A stretch of DNA of 64,000 nucleotides. Source: Saccharomonospora sp. CUA-673. Lineage in GTDB: Bacteria > Actinomycetota > Actinomycetes > Mycobacteriales > Pseudonocardiaceae. The notes beneath the pieces are model-generated. The model was not told the origin of the DNA, made no database searches, and was given only the letters and a program-made list of their open reading frames with translations. Made by a program: the position numbers and the translations under genes. The stretch is taken from contig NZ_MKKE01000044.1 of assembly GCF_001942305.1 (NCBI RefSeq), positions 62,001 through 126,000 of the forward strand. The letters are read 5' to 3'. Position 1 is the first letter of the stretch; every line of letters starts with the position of its first letter. Below are positions 16,684 through 28,313 of this stretch, piece by piece.

Positions 16684-18360
16684 TCACGGTGCCGTTCTCG
16701 TGTCACCGTTGTGTTCCGCCGTGAGTTGCTGGCGGAGCAGCTTCTTGTCGAACTTACCCACGCCGGTCTTGGGCACCTCCTCGACGAACACGAATCGGTC
16801 CGGTAACCAGAACTTGGGAAACTTCGCGCGCAGGAACGCGGTGAGCTCGTCGGAAGTCAGCGGTGAATCGGCGGCCACGACGGCGACCGGGCGTTCCAGC
16901 CACACCGGATCAGGTGTGGCCACCACCGCGGCCTCGCGGACCGCCGGATGTCCCATCAAGGCGTTCTCCAGATCGACTGATGAGATCCACTCACCGCCGC
17001 TCTTGATCAAATCCTTGACGCGATCGACCAGGGACAAGTAGCCGCTCTGGTCGATGACGCCGACGTCGCCGGTACGGAACCAGCCGCCGCCAAAACTGTC
17101 CGCCGACCGCGGGTTGTGGTAGTAGGCGCGGGCGACCCACGGTGCGCGCACCAGGATCTCCCCGGCGTGCTGGCCATCCCACGGCAGTTCCCGATCGTGG
17201 TCGTCGACGAGTTTGATCTCCACCAGGGGCATCGGCTGGCCCTGTGTGCCGAGCCGGTGAAATCTCTGGTCGTCGTCGAGGTCGGCGAACTGGCTGGTGA
17301 GTGAGGTGAAGGTGAGCAGCGGGGAGGCTTCAGTCATGCCCCAGCCTTGGCAGACGTGCACCCCATGTACCCGCTGCCACCACCGCATTTCGCTGACCGG
17401 CGGCGCTTGACCGCCCAGCCACAAGGTGTGCAGCGATTCGAGATCGTAGGCGCGGTGACCGGATTCCAGCTCGTGACGCATCAGCAGGCCGACGGTGACC
17501 GCGGCAACGCAGACACTCACCCGAGCGTGTTCGATGGCCTCCAGGTAGTGGTGCGGTCGCGGCTGCACGCCTGGCAGCACCAGTGTGGCTCCTTGCAGGG
17601 CGCAGGCGTAGGGCATGCCCCATGAGTTCACGTGGGACATCGGTGTGACGAGCAGGTACGTCTCCCGCTCGGCCACCCCGATCGACCCGTGCAAGCACAG
17701 CATCAGTGCGTGTAGCACGGTGCTGCGGTGGCTATAGACCACTCCCTTGGGGTCGCCGGTGGTGCCCGAGCTATAGCACATGCCAGCCGGGCTGTTCTCG
17801 TCGAGATCGGGGAACTCGACGTTCTCATCCGCGTCGGCCAGCAGCTCCTCATACCCGTATACCGGCTCCAACCCGGTCTCCGGCGGCCGGCCACCGCCGA
17901 ACACGACAAATGCCTTCACACTGCTGAGCCGGTCGCGGATCTGCTCCAGCACCGGCAGCTGCTCGGGACTGACCAGCAGCACGCGGTCCCCAGCATGTCC
18001 AATCACGTAGGCGATCTGCTCCGGTGAGAACCGCGTGTTGATGGTGTGCAGCACCGCACCCATGCACGGCACCGCGAAGTACGCCTCATAGTGCTGGTCG
18101 GTGTTCCATCCCAGCGTGCCCACCCGATCGCCGGCACCTATCCCGAGCGCGGCCAACGCGTCAGCCAGTCGACGGACCCGCCGTCCATACTCGGTGTAGC
18201 TATAGCGTCGGTAGCCGCCGTCGCATCGGGTGATGATCTGCTTGTGGCCGAAAAGCCGCTCCGCCCGCCACAGCAACGACTTCAGCTGCAGCGGCCGGTC
18301 CATCATCAGGCTCTCCACTATGGCCTCCTGGTCGAGTTGAGCCGGTGCTGCCGCACCCAC
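16684..18360 (-). CDS. Long-chain fatty-acid--CoA ligase
   Basis: 558 residues, complete ANL-superfamily adenylating enzyme. AMP-binding motif YSSGTTGDPKGVVYSHRS, then GWGMTEASPL, the hinge region YLSLVDRVKDLIKSGGEWISS, and the catalytic C-terminal lysine in PKTGVGKFDKK. It activates the carboxylic acid produced by the pathway to a CoA thioester for the two acyl-CoA dehydrogenases. It is similar in type to the truncated ligase at 26633. Confidence 0.9.
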   Translation of the reverse strand: MGAAAPAQLDQEAIVESLMMDRPLQLKSLLWRAERLFGHKQIITRCDGGYRRYSYTEYGRRVRRLADALAALGIGAGDRVGTLGWNTDQHYEAYFAVPCMGAVLHTINTRFSPEQIAYVIGHAGDRVLLVSPEQLPVLEQIRDRLSSVKAFVVFGGGRPPETGLEPVYGYEELLADADENVEFPDLDENSPAGMCYSSGTTGDPKGVVYSHRSTVLHALMLCLHGSIGVAERETYLLVTPMSHVNSWGMPYACALQGATLVLPGVQPRPHHYLEAIEHARVSVCVAAVTVGLLMRHELESGHRAYDLESLHTLWLGGQAPPVSEMRWWQRVHGVHVCQGWGMTEASPLLTFTSLTSQFADLDDDQRFHRLGTQGQPMPLVEIKLVDDHDRELPWDGQHAGEILVRAPWVARAYYHNPRSADSFGGGWFRTGDVGVIDQSGYLSLVDRVKDLIKSGGEWISSVDLENALMGHPAVREAAVVATPDPVWLERPVAVVAADSPLTSDELTAFLRAKFPKFWLPDRFVFVEEVPKTGVGKFDKKLLRQQLTAEHNGDTRTAP

Positions 18361-18391
18361 GTAGCCGGTGTTCTCTCCGCCCGTATCGGTG

Positions 18392-20381
<1,990 letters not shown>

Positions 20382-22195
20382 ATGATGCCCACTTCGATCG
20401 GAGACTCGCCGCAGAGTGCCGTCGAGAACCGCACCCCGGGTGCGCGCGAGTGCGACGATTCGCGGCTGGCGCGGACGATCGCGGCGTCGTGGCAACGCTC
20501 GTCTGCTTGCGGGCTCGACCAAGACGGCTGGCGCGAGTTGCCATACAACAGCGACTTCGACGACGACAGCAGACTGATACGGGCGACGCGGCCAGTGCTA
20601 GACCGGCTGGTCACGACCATGGCCGACACCCCGAACAGCATGCTCCTTGCAGACCAGCAGGGGCGCATCGTCCAACGCTGGGTCGGTAAGAAGTCACTGC
20701 ACAACAACCTGGACCAGGCGCAAGTGGCCCCCGGATTCGGCTTCCAAGAAGAGTTCGCAGGCACCAACGGGGTGGGCACTGCGCTGGAGGAGTCGACCAC
20801 GGTCGCGGTGCGCGGCGAAGAACACTACGCGGACTTCCTACGCCGCTTCTCCTGCGTAGGCGTGCCCATCCACCATCCGATCACCCACAGTGTCGAGGGC
20901 ATCCTGGACCTCACCTGCCTGGCCCGCGACTACAACCCATTGATGCCGCCACTACTCGTCGAGGCAGTCAGGCACATCGAGACCCGGTTGACCCAGATGT
21001 CCTCGCCATCCGAGGTCGCCTTGCTCGAGGAATTCGTGCGAACCTGTCGCACTCACCGGGGCGCGGTAGTCGCCCTTCATCCCAACATGATCCTCACCAA
21101 CCCGACTGCGGTCCAGCACCTGACCCCGACGGACCAGGCAGTGCTGTGGGAAGTCGCCAGCACGCTGGCCGCTGGCGGGCGCTTGGACGGCACCGTCGAC
21201 CTCGCTGGCGGCCGATTCCGACTACGCTGCACCCCAGTACAGACAAACCCTAAGCACCTGCCGGGATGGTGCTGCGCTTGGACACACACTCCCGGTCCAC
21301 CCGCGGCAACGCGACAGTGGCTAACCGTGGTGCCGTGCCGCCGCCACCCTCGCTACCGGGACGCAGTCGGCAGTGGCAGCAGGTCGTGTCCCGGATCCAC
21401 GACCTGGCCGATGCAGACGAACCAGTGACCCTCACAGGCGAGCCGGGCACCGGGAAACTGCGTCTGGCAAAGCACCTCTACGAACTCTCCAGCCAGCAGA
21501 AGAACGGCCTGCGCGTGTTCGACGCTGTGACGAAATCCGTAGAGCCCACACCTCTGCTACACCAAGTCGGCGAGGCGCTCAGCCTCGGCGACACCGTGAT
21601 CCTGCGCAGAATCGACAACCTCCCCCACGAAGCACTGGTCCAGCTCCATTCACTGATCGGCTACGCTCCCGACACGCCGCCTGGGCAAATCGCAGGCCGA
21701 TTGATCACCACCTCTCGGACCACCACAAACACCCCGGAGATGCTCGACCGCGTACTGGCGCGTTTTCCACACCATGTGTGGGTCCCGCCGTTGCATCAAC
21801 GCGCCGAGGACATCGCAGACCTGACACCAGCCCTGCTCGCCGAACTGGCAGGACAGCCAACCCCGCACTGCTCGCCGCCGGTGATCCAGGGGTTAATGCG
21901 GTACCCATGGCCGGGCAACGTCGCGGAGTTGCGCGACGTGCTGACGTCCGCACTCGCCACCAGCGATGGCCGTCAGATCGAGACTCGCCACCTGCCATCC
22001 CGGGTGCTCAAGCGGGCACCCCAGCGCCACCTATCTCCGCTTGAGCACTCCGAACGAAGCGTAATCATCGAAACCTTGGACAGCGTCAATGGCAACCGCA
22101 CGGAAGCAGCACACATCCTCGGAATCGGCCGGGCCACGCTGTACCGCAAGATGCGCAACCTCGGCATCGCCTCAGACCGGGAACTCTCCCGCTAA
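20382..22195 (+). CDS. AcoR/MimR-type GAF-AAA-Fis activator (frameshifted)
   Basis: A single regulator split by loss of one base near 21264. Residues 1-290 hold the GAF sensor (SWQRSSACGL..., then GFQEEFAGTNGVGTALEE). The second frame gives a GEPGTGK Walker A, ILRRIDN Walker B and a C-terminal Fis helix-turn-helix (TEAAHILGIGRATLYRKMRNLG). The sigma-54-contacting GAFTGA loop is absent, as usual for actinobacterial homologues. Adding one G in CCGGGATGG joins LPG to MVLRLDTHSR. GGAGGG precedes the start. Confidence 0.85.
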
Positions 22196-22219
22196 AGACA
22201 ATACCGCTTTAACTTCTAC

Positions 22220-22885
22220 GTGCACCACCTCGGTCTGGACCGCCCGGTCGCCCGGCGCGAGCATCAACCGACCACCGCGCCGGAAGCGCTCGACGAGGAT
22301 GAGCAGCGCCGGTTTCTGCGTGCAGTGCAGCGACATCCCTCGGCACGGGATCGCGCGGTCGCGCTGGTGCTGCTGTACGCAGGGCTGCGTGCCGACGAAC
22401 TGGCCCAGCTCTATGTCCAGGACGTGCCGATCTCCACCCGGCGAGGCAAGGTGATCGTGCGCGCCGGCAAAGGCCACGACGGCGGCACCTACCGCGAAGT
22501 ACAGTTCCACCGCGCGGCCCGCGACGCCCTGCGCGCGTGGCTCGACGAACGCGCGAACTGGCCCGGTGCCGAGGCGACCTCAGCGCTGTGGCTCAACCGC
22601 CGCGGCGGGAGGCTGTCCGTGCGTAGTATCAACAGCATCGTCCGAGACCTCGCGGTGGCGGCCGGGCTGGTGCACGACTCCGGACCCGACGCAGGAAAAG
22701 CCCGGGTGCACCCGCACACACTGCGGCACACCTTCGGCACCCAACTCCTGCGCAGCGGCGTCGACGTCGTCACCGTAGCCGACCTCATGGGCCACGCCAA
22801 GCTCGACTCCACCCGCATTTACACCCGGTCCTCCGCCGCCGACCGCGCCCGCGCCATCGACACCGCACTGATCGTCGACGAGTAG
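22220..22885 (+). pseudogene. Tyrosine recombinase, N-terminally truncated
   Basis: 221 residues covering only the catalytic domain of a XerC/D-type integrase. The active-site residues are present: Arg in AGLRADEL, HTLRHTFG, His in LMGHAKLDST and Tyr in RIYTR. The N-terminal core-binding domain, normally about 90 residues, is missing; an in-frame stop lies just upstream. It marks the edge of the catabolic island with the adjacent transposase remnant. Confidence 0.75.
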
Positions 22886-22935
22886 CCCGATACCACGACT
22901 TACAGAGGCAGGGACTTGCGCCGAGTTTTGGCTGG

Positions 22936-23424
22936 TTGCCCGTTGTTGTAGGCGGTGATGTAGCCGGTCGGCTCGTGCCAGTGCGCCGACTACGGGGTTG
23001 GGAAGCAGCGGTACAGCGGTTAGCGCTAAGCCGGGATCTGCTGGGTCACGGGGACCGGATCCGGCCGAAAGTGCTGGTCGGGCTGAAGCTCACCGACGAC
23101 GCGGCTGCGCACTTGGCCGAGCAGGCCACGGCGCTGAATGTCGCCTGGCGCGGCCGCGTGCGGGTTGAGCCCGGCGGGGACGGGCGTGCCCAGATCCGGG
23201 TGGGTGCGCTGGAAAAGCTGGAGGAGGCGCCGTCGCTGCTGGTGTTGCGGGAGTTGACCGAGCAGATGATGCCGCAGGTCGACCTGCCCGAGCTGCTGTT
23301 GGAGGTTCACGCCCGCGCCGGCTACCTCTCGGAGGTCACCGACGCCTCCGGCGGTGAGTCCCGCATGGAGACCGACGGACACACGGTGCTGACCGTCGCT
23401 GAGCCGATCGAGTTCCGCGCGTGA
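22936..23424 (+). pseudogene. Tn3-family transposase fragment
   Basis: An internal stretch of a Tn3-type TnpA. The diagnostic segment is PQVDLPELLLEVHARAGYLSEV, preceded by LEKLEEAPSLLVLRELTEQM. Full Tn3 transposases approach 1000 residues; only about 160 remain, with neither the DDE region nor terminal repeats. It is decayed and immobile. Confidence 0.7.
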
Positions 23425-23495
23425 TGTTTCGCAGCGAGTGCGCCGTCACACCGACCTGACCCAGTAGGCGATCGGGAAGGCCCACCCCGTTCGGG

Positions 23496-23969
23496 TCACA
23501 TGTTCTGGGCGCCTTGCTTGATGGCTTCGCGGATGCGGTAGTAGGTGCCGCAGCGGCAGGTGTTGCGCATCTGGTTGTCGATGTCCTCGTCGGTGATCTC
23601 GCGGCCTTCGGCCTTGGTCTTCCTTACCAGGTCGATGGCGGACATGATCTGGCCGGGCTGGCAGTAGCCGCACCGCGGCACGTCCCGGTCGAGCCAGGCC
23701 TCCTGCATGGGGTGCAGGTTCTCGCCGTCGGCAACGCCTTCGATGGTGGTGATCTCGTCGTCGGGCCCGATCTTGGAGACCGGCACCGAGCAGGGGTTGA
23801 ACGCTTTACCGTTGATGTGGCACGTGCAGGCCTTGCAGACGTTGATGCCGCAGCCGTACTTGGGCCCGCGGATGTTGAGCACGTCGCGCAGCACCCACAG
23901 CAGGCGCACGTCGTCCTCGATGTCGACGGTCACGCGGCGGCCGTTGACCGTGAAGGTGTGTTCCGGCAC
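23496..23969 (-). CDS. [2Fe-2S] subunit of a molybdenum hydroxylase
   Basis: 157 residues. The plant-type cluster ligands lie in YGCGINVCKACTCHI plus a later cysteine. The second cluster domain has CGYCQPGQIMSA and NTCRCGTYYRIREAI. This is the small electron-transfer subunit of IorAB-like isoquinoline or aldehyde oxidoreductases. It lies 26 bases downstream of the molybdopterin subunit on the same strand. No FAD subunit is present, which is normal for the two-subunit type. Confidence 0.9.
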   Translation of the reverse strand: MPEHTFTVNGRRVTVDIEDDVRLLWVLRDVLNIRGPKYGCGINVCKACTCHINGKAFNPCSVPVSKIGPDDEITTIEGVADGENLHPMQEAWLDRDVPRCGYCQPGQIMSAIDLVRKTKAEGREITDEDIDNQMRNTCRCGTYYRIREAIKQGAQNM

Positions 23970-23995
23970 TGATCTGGCTCCTTACTGGATGAACG

Positions 23996-26493
23996 CTACT
24001 GGGGCTGGGCGGGGTTGAAGGTGCCCTTGGCGGCGGACGGCGCGGGGTAGAAGTCCAGACCGTTGGTCGGCGACGCTGGGATCGGCGGCTCGAACGACTT
24101 CACTTTGAACGGGACACCCTTGTTGTGTCCGATCGGGAACTCGGTCGGCATCGTGCCGCTCGCTCGCGCGTAGGCACACGCAATGGCGGCCTTCGGCGCG
24201 GGGACACCGAGCTCGCCCGCGCCGCCGACCCGTTCCCCGTTCGCCGGCATGACGATGACGTTCACCTCGGGCGGGGAGTTCCACATCCGGGTGTAGCGGT
24301 AGTCATCCCAGCTGCCTTCCAGGAAGTTGCCGTCGCGCAGATGTTCGCTTTCGGTGAACACCTGCCCGATCGCGGAGTGGATGCCACCCTCCATCTGGGC
24401 TTTCAACCCGAGCGGGTTGATCGGCAGACCCACGTCGACCACCATCGTGACCCGCCTGACCCGCGGCCCGGTCGTCGCGCCGGGAATCGTGCGGTTCGCC
24501 GTCTGCGGCCGGGCATCGACCTCGGCGATCACCGCCGTGACACTCTTGTACTCCTCGCCCTGCGCCACGCCGTTCGGCAGGGAGCGGCCCCACTGGCCCT
24601 CGTCGCGGACCGTTTCCAGCACCTTCCTGGTGCGGGGGTCCTCCAGATTGTCCATCCGGAACTGCAGCGGGTCCTTGCCCAGCTTCGCCGCGATCTGGTC
24701 GACGATCAGTTCCTGCGCGGGCCGGACATCGGGATTGTTGAGATTGCGGTGACTGCCGGTGTTGAACGAGTCGTAGGTGAGGATCTCGTTGTAGCCCAGC
24801 ACGACGCCGCCGAAGTCGTAGGGGACGTTCGCGGTGAGCAGGAAAATCGTCTGCGAGAATCCCACCTCGTTTGCGAACGGCAGCTTCGCCGCGGTCGCGG
24901 TGATGGCCTCGCCGAAGCCCATCGTGTAGTCGGTGGCCACGCTGGTGTGCCGCTGCTCGAAGGTGAGCACGCCGAGGTTCTTATTGAAGGTTGCCCGGAC
25001 CTTGGAGGTGCACATCGGATGCGCCCGGCCTGCGCGGCACTCGTCGGTGCGGTGGCCCATGTAGCGCACCGGCTTGCCGATCTGCTTCGACACGCGCACC
25101 GCCTCGAGACAGGCGTCGCTGAACATCCGCCGCCCGAACGCCCCGCCCCCGCGGGTGACGTGCACGGTGACCTTGTTGACCGGCAGCCCCAGCTCATGGG
25201 CGATCTGCCTCTGCGTGTAGATCGGCGCCTGCAGCGGAGACCAGATCTCCGCGCGGTCCTCCCGGACATCGGCGACCGCCACATTCGGCTCCATCGCGGC
25301 GTTGTTGCGCCAGTAGAAGACGAACTCCTGCTCGATCGCCTCCACCGGGCCTTCGATGGGCCCGGCTGCACGCCCGAGATTCTTCGTCACCAGCGGCAGC
25401 GCACCACCGAGCTTGTCCAGCGCGGCGGGCGGGTTCGGCACCGCCAACGGTGCCTGAGCCTGCCGGAGTTTACCGAGGATCGACTCGTCCGACTCACCGT
25501 CGACCGGGCCGGGGCCCAGGTAATCTCCAGCGCCCGCACGGCGTCGATGCACTGGCCGAAGGTGCGGCCCCGCACCGCCACCGCGGACTGTCCGCTCGCG
25601 CCGAAGTGGGGTTCCGCGTCGGTCGAGATCGTGACGACGTCGGTGATGCCCGGCATGTTACGGACCTGCTCGGCGTTGTTCACCGCCTCCACCTTGCCCT
25701 TGATCGTCGGCGGCCGGGCGATCATGGTGGGCAACGCTTTCGGGAAGTCCAGGTCCGTGGTGTAGACCTTCTGGCCGGTCACGGCCAGACGGGCGTCATC
25801 CCGACGTTGTTCCTTGCCGATGATGGTGAACTCGGACTGGGGTTTGAGGTCGTTCAGCGACACCGTGACCTGCTTGGTCAATTCGTTGGCCGCGTCGGTC
25901 GCCAACTCAGCGAACGGGATACTTGACCCGGTCTTGGAGATGATCCGGCCCGCGCGGGTCCGCAGGTTGCGGACCTCGTCACCGAGTTTGATCGACGCGG
26001 CCTCGAGCAAGCTGCGCTTGGCGAGGGCGGCGGCCAGCCGGATCGGAGTGAACTGGGTGATGGCCGTGTTCGTGCCCGCGGTGAACTGGTTGAACAGCAA
26101 CTTGGGACGCGCGTCGGCGGGCTCGACCGTGACCTGCTCGACGGGCATGTCCAGTTCCTCGGCGATCAGCATCGCCGCCATGGTCGTCACGCCCTGCCCG
26201 TTTTCCGCTCGCGGCATCGCCAACGACGCGGTGCCGTCCTTGTTGATCACTACGGTAATCAGGTTGGCGGTCGGGCGGGCGGTAAGCATCAGGAGATCGC
26301 TGAGATCTGCGACCTCGGAGATCTCCGGGACCGACGGGGCAGCCTCCGCGGCTGCCATGCCCAGGGTGGATTCCCCCAGCTGCACGCCCACAGCCAGCGT
26401 CGGCGCCGCGAGCAGATACCCCAGGAATCGGCGTCGGCTCGCCACGTGCGGTCCGTCTTCCTCGGATTGGGCGCTACGACGGTCAGCATTCAT
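23996..26493 (-). CDS. Molybdopterin subunit of a Tat-exported hydroxylase (frameshifted)
   Basis: IorB-like protein of about 830 residues. The N-terminus has a twin-arginine signal (ASRRRFLGYLLAAP), placing the enzyme at or outside the membrane. The frame breaks at about 25516 in GGGCCCC: one side reads ALEITW and the other GPGPVDGESDESILGKL. One added G rejoins them. The C-terminal region includes VNVIVMPANGERVGGAGELGVPAPKAAIACA, with the conserved Glu. It likely hydroxylates an aldehyde or N-heterocycle; the substrate is unknown. Confidence 0.85.
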
Positions 26494-26632
26494 CGGTGAA
26501 TTCCTTTCCAGCGGCGGCGGTGCGCCCCGTCACGTCACCTCGGCGGGGACCATCCACAGGTTCTGATCATTGCTCAACCTCGGGCCCGACACCACGTCGG
26601 CCGCGGCCGCTCTCGCTGCCGACGGGCGGCCC

Positions 26633-27649
26633 TCAGCTTGTCAGCGGATACTCGGCGAACCTTTCGCGCAGGGTCTTCTTGGAGAACTTGCCGACCCCGG
26701 TCTTGGGCACCTCGTCGATGAACTCCACCGCGTCGGGCAGCCACCACTTGGCCACCCGGGGCCGCAGGTGGTCGAGGATCTCTTACTCGGTCGCCGTCTC
26801 GCCGGGCTTGAGCACGACGCAGGCCAGCGGGCGCTCGCCCCACTTCGGGTGCGGCACCGCCACCACCGCGGCCTCGGCGACCTTCCGGTGGCTCATGATC
26901 GCGTTCTCCAGGTCGACCGAGGAGATCCACTCGCCGCCGGACTTGATCAGGTCTTTGGTGCGGTCGGCGATACGGATCGACCCGTGGGGGTCCATCGCCG
27001 CGATGTCGCCGGTGCGCATCCAGCCGTCGTCGGTGGTCAGCGCGACACCGGCGTCGGGGTTGTAGTAGTCCTTCGCACACCATGGGCCGCGCACCTGCAG
27101 CTCGCCGGTCGCGGTGTCGTCCCACGGCTGTGGTTGCAGACTGTCGGCATCGACGACACGGGCCTCGACCCCGAAGATCGGGATGCCGGCGCGGGCCCGC
27201 TGGTCGGCCTGGGTGGCGGCGTCCGCGTCGGCGTAGCGGCGGGGCAGCACGGCCGAGGAGGCCAGCGGGCTGGTCTCGGTCATACCCCAGGCCTGCAGGA
27301 TCGGCAGCCCGACCTGCTCGCGGTAGGCCTCCGACAGCGCCTCGGGCACCGCCGAGCCCCCGCAGCCGATCTCCCGCAGCCGGTGCGGCCGACCGGCCAG
27401 GTGCGGCAGCACCCCCTGCCAGACCGTCGGCACCCCGGCGGTGAAGGTCACCCCCTCGTCCACGATCAGGTTCGCCAGCGCCTCGGGCTGCATGACCGGG
27501 CCGGGCAGCACCAGAGCGGCGCCGGCGGCCGGGGCGGCGTGCGCGATGCCCCAAGCGTTGGCGTGGAACATCGGCACGACCGGCATCGCGACGTCACCCA
27601 CCCCCAGGCCGAAGGCGTTGGCCGACAGCGCGGCCAGGGTGTGCAGCAC
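26633..27649 (-). pseudogene. Truncated acyl-CoA synthetase with internal stop
   Basis: The C-terminal two-thirds of an ANL ligase closely matching the type at 16684 (GMTETSPLASS, RTKDLIKSGGEWISSVDLE). The first ~190 residues, including the AMP-binding SGTTG motif, are missing: homology starts abruptly at VLHTLAAL (27649), with a stop eight codons upstream. An in-frame TAA at 26783-26785 (probably from CAA) interrupts it before the intact PKTGVGKFSKK end. It cannot make an active enzyme. Confidence 0.85.
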
Positions 27650-27709
27650 CGGTCGGCATCCCCGCAGGTCTCACTGGGTGGGCCTGGCTGGATGGGTGAT
27701 GGTGAGCAG

Positions 27710-28198
27710 ATGATGGCGAGCCGCTGGCAGGACGAGGGCGAGGGGCTGCTCCGGGTGGTGGAGCGCATCGCCCTGATTCTGAACGAGGCCGGGGTCCCGC
27801 GGATGTCCGCCAGGGTGTTTGCCTACATGCTCGCCGACGGCGCCGGCCGCTACACCTCCGCCGCGCTCGCGGAAGGGCTTCGGGTCAGTCCGGCCGCGAT
27901 CTCGGGGGCGGTGCGCCATCTCACCGCGACGCGGATGGTGGTCAAGGAACGCGAACCCGGGAAGAGGACGGAGCTCTATCGGATCTGTGACGGCAACGTC
28001 TGGGGCATGGTCGTGGCCGCCTGGGTCCCGGTTCTCAAGCAGTGGCAGTCCACGCTGGAGAGCGCCACGGTCGCGCTCGGCGCTCCCGGCGGTGAAGGCC
28101 ATCGATTGGCTGAGGCGGCGACGTTCATCGCGTTCCTGCGCAGCGAGCTGGAGGGAATGCTGGTGCGCTGGTCTGATCACCGGCTGGATTCTCGGTGA
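27710..28198 (+). CDS. MarR/GbsR-type transcriptional regulator
   Basis: About 162 residues with a winged helix (YTSAALAEGLRVSPAAISGAVRHLTATRMV), then a KREPGKR-like wing and a C-terminal dimer helix. This matches the GbsR-like MarR proteins often found beside MMPL exporters. The start is uncertain: ATGs at 27692, 27710 and 27713 are in frame. It is convergent with the MMPL gene, which it may control. Confidence 0.75.
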   Translation: MMASRWQDEGEGLLRVVERIALILNEAGVPRMSARVFAYMLADGAGRYTSAALAEGLRVSPAAISGAVRHLTATRMVVKEREPGKRTELYRICDGNVWGMVVAAWVPVLKQWQSTLESATVALGAPGGEGHRLAEAATFIAFLRSELEGMLVRWSDHRLDSR

Positions 28199-28313
28199 CC
28201 GAGACACCGGCGGTGATGGTCGACCGCGTTCGGCCGTGCCGGCAGACCGGGTCGATCTGGTGGGGCTGCTGAACGTGCCCCCAGGGTTCGGCTCCGGATG
28301 CTTCCGGGGCACT

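Noticed and set aside
22220-23424. Active integrative element at the right end of the catabolic operon
   Set aside because: The integrase lacks its DNA-binding N-terminus and the Tn3 transposase is a short internal fragment.
26570-27700. Plus-strand frame running into the MarR gene
   Set aside because: The first ~370 residues are antisense to the truncated CoA ligase; only the last 162 residues encode the regulator.
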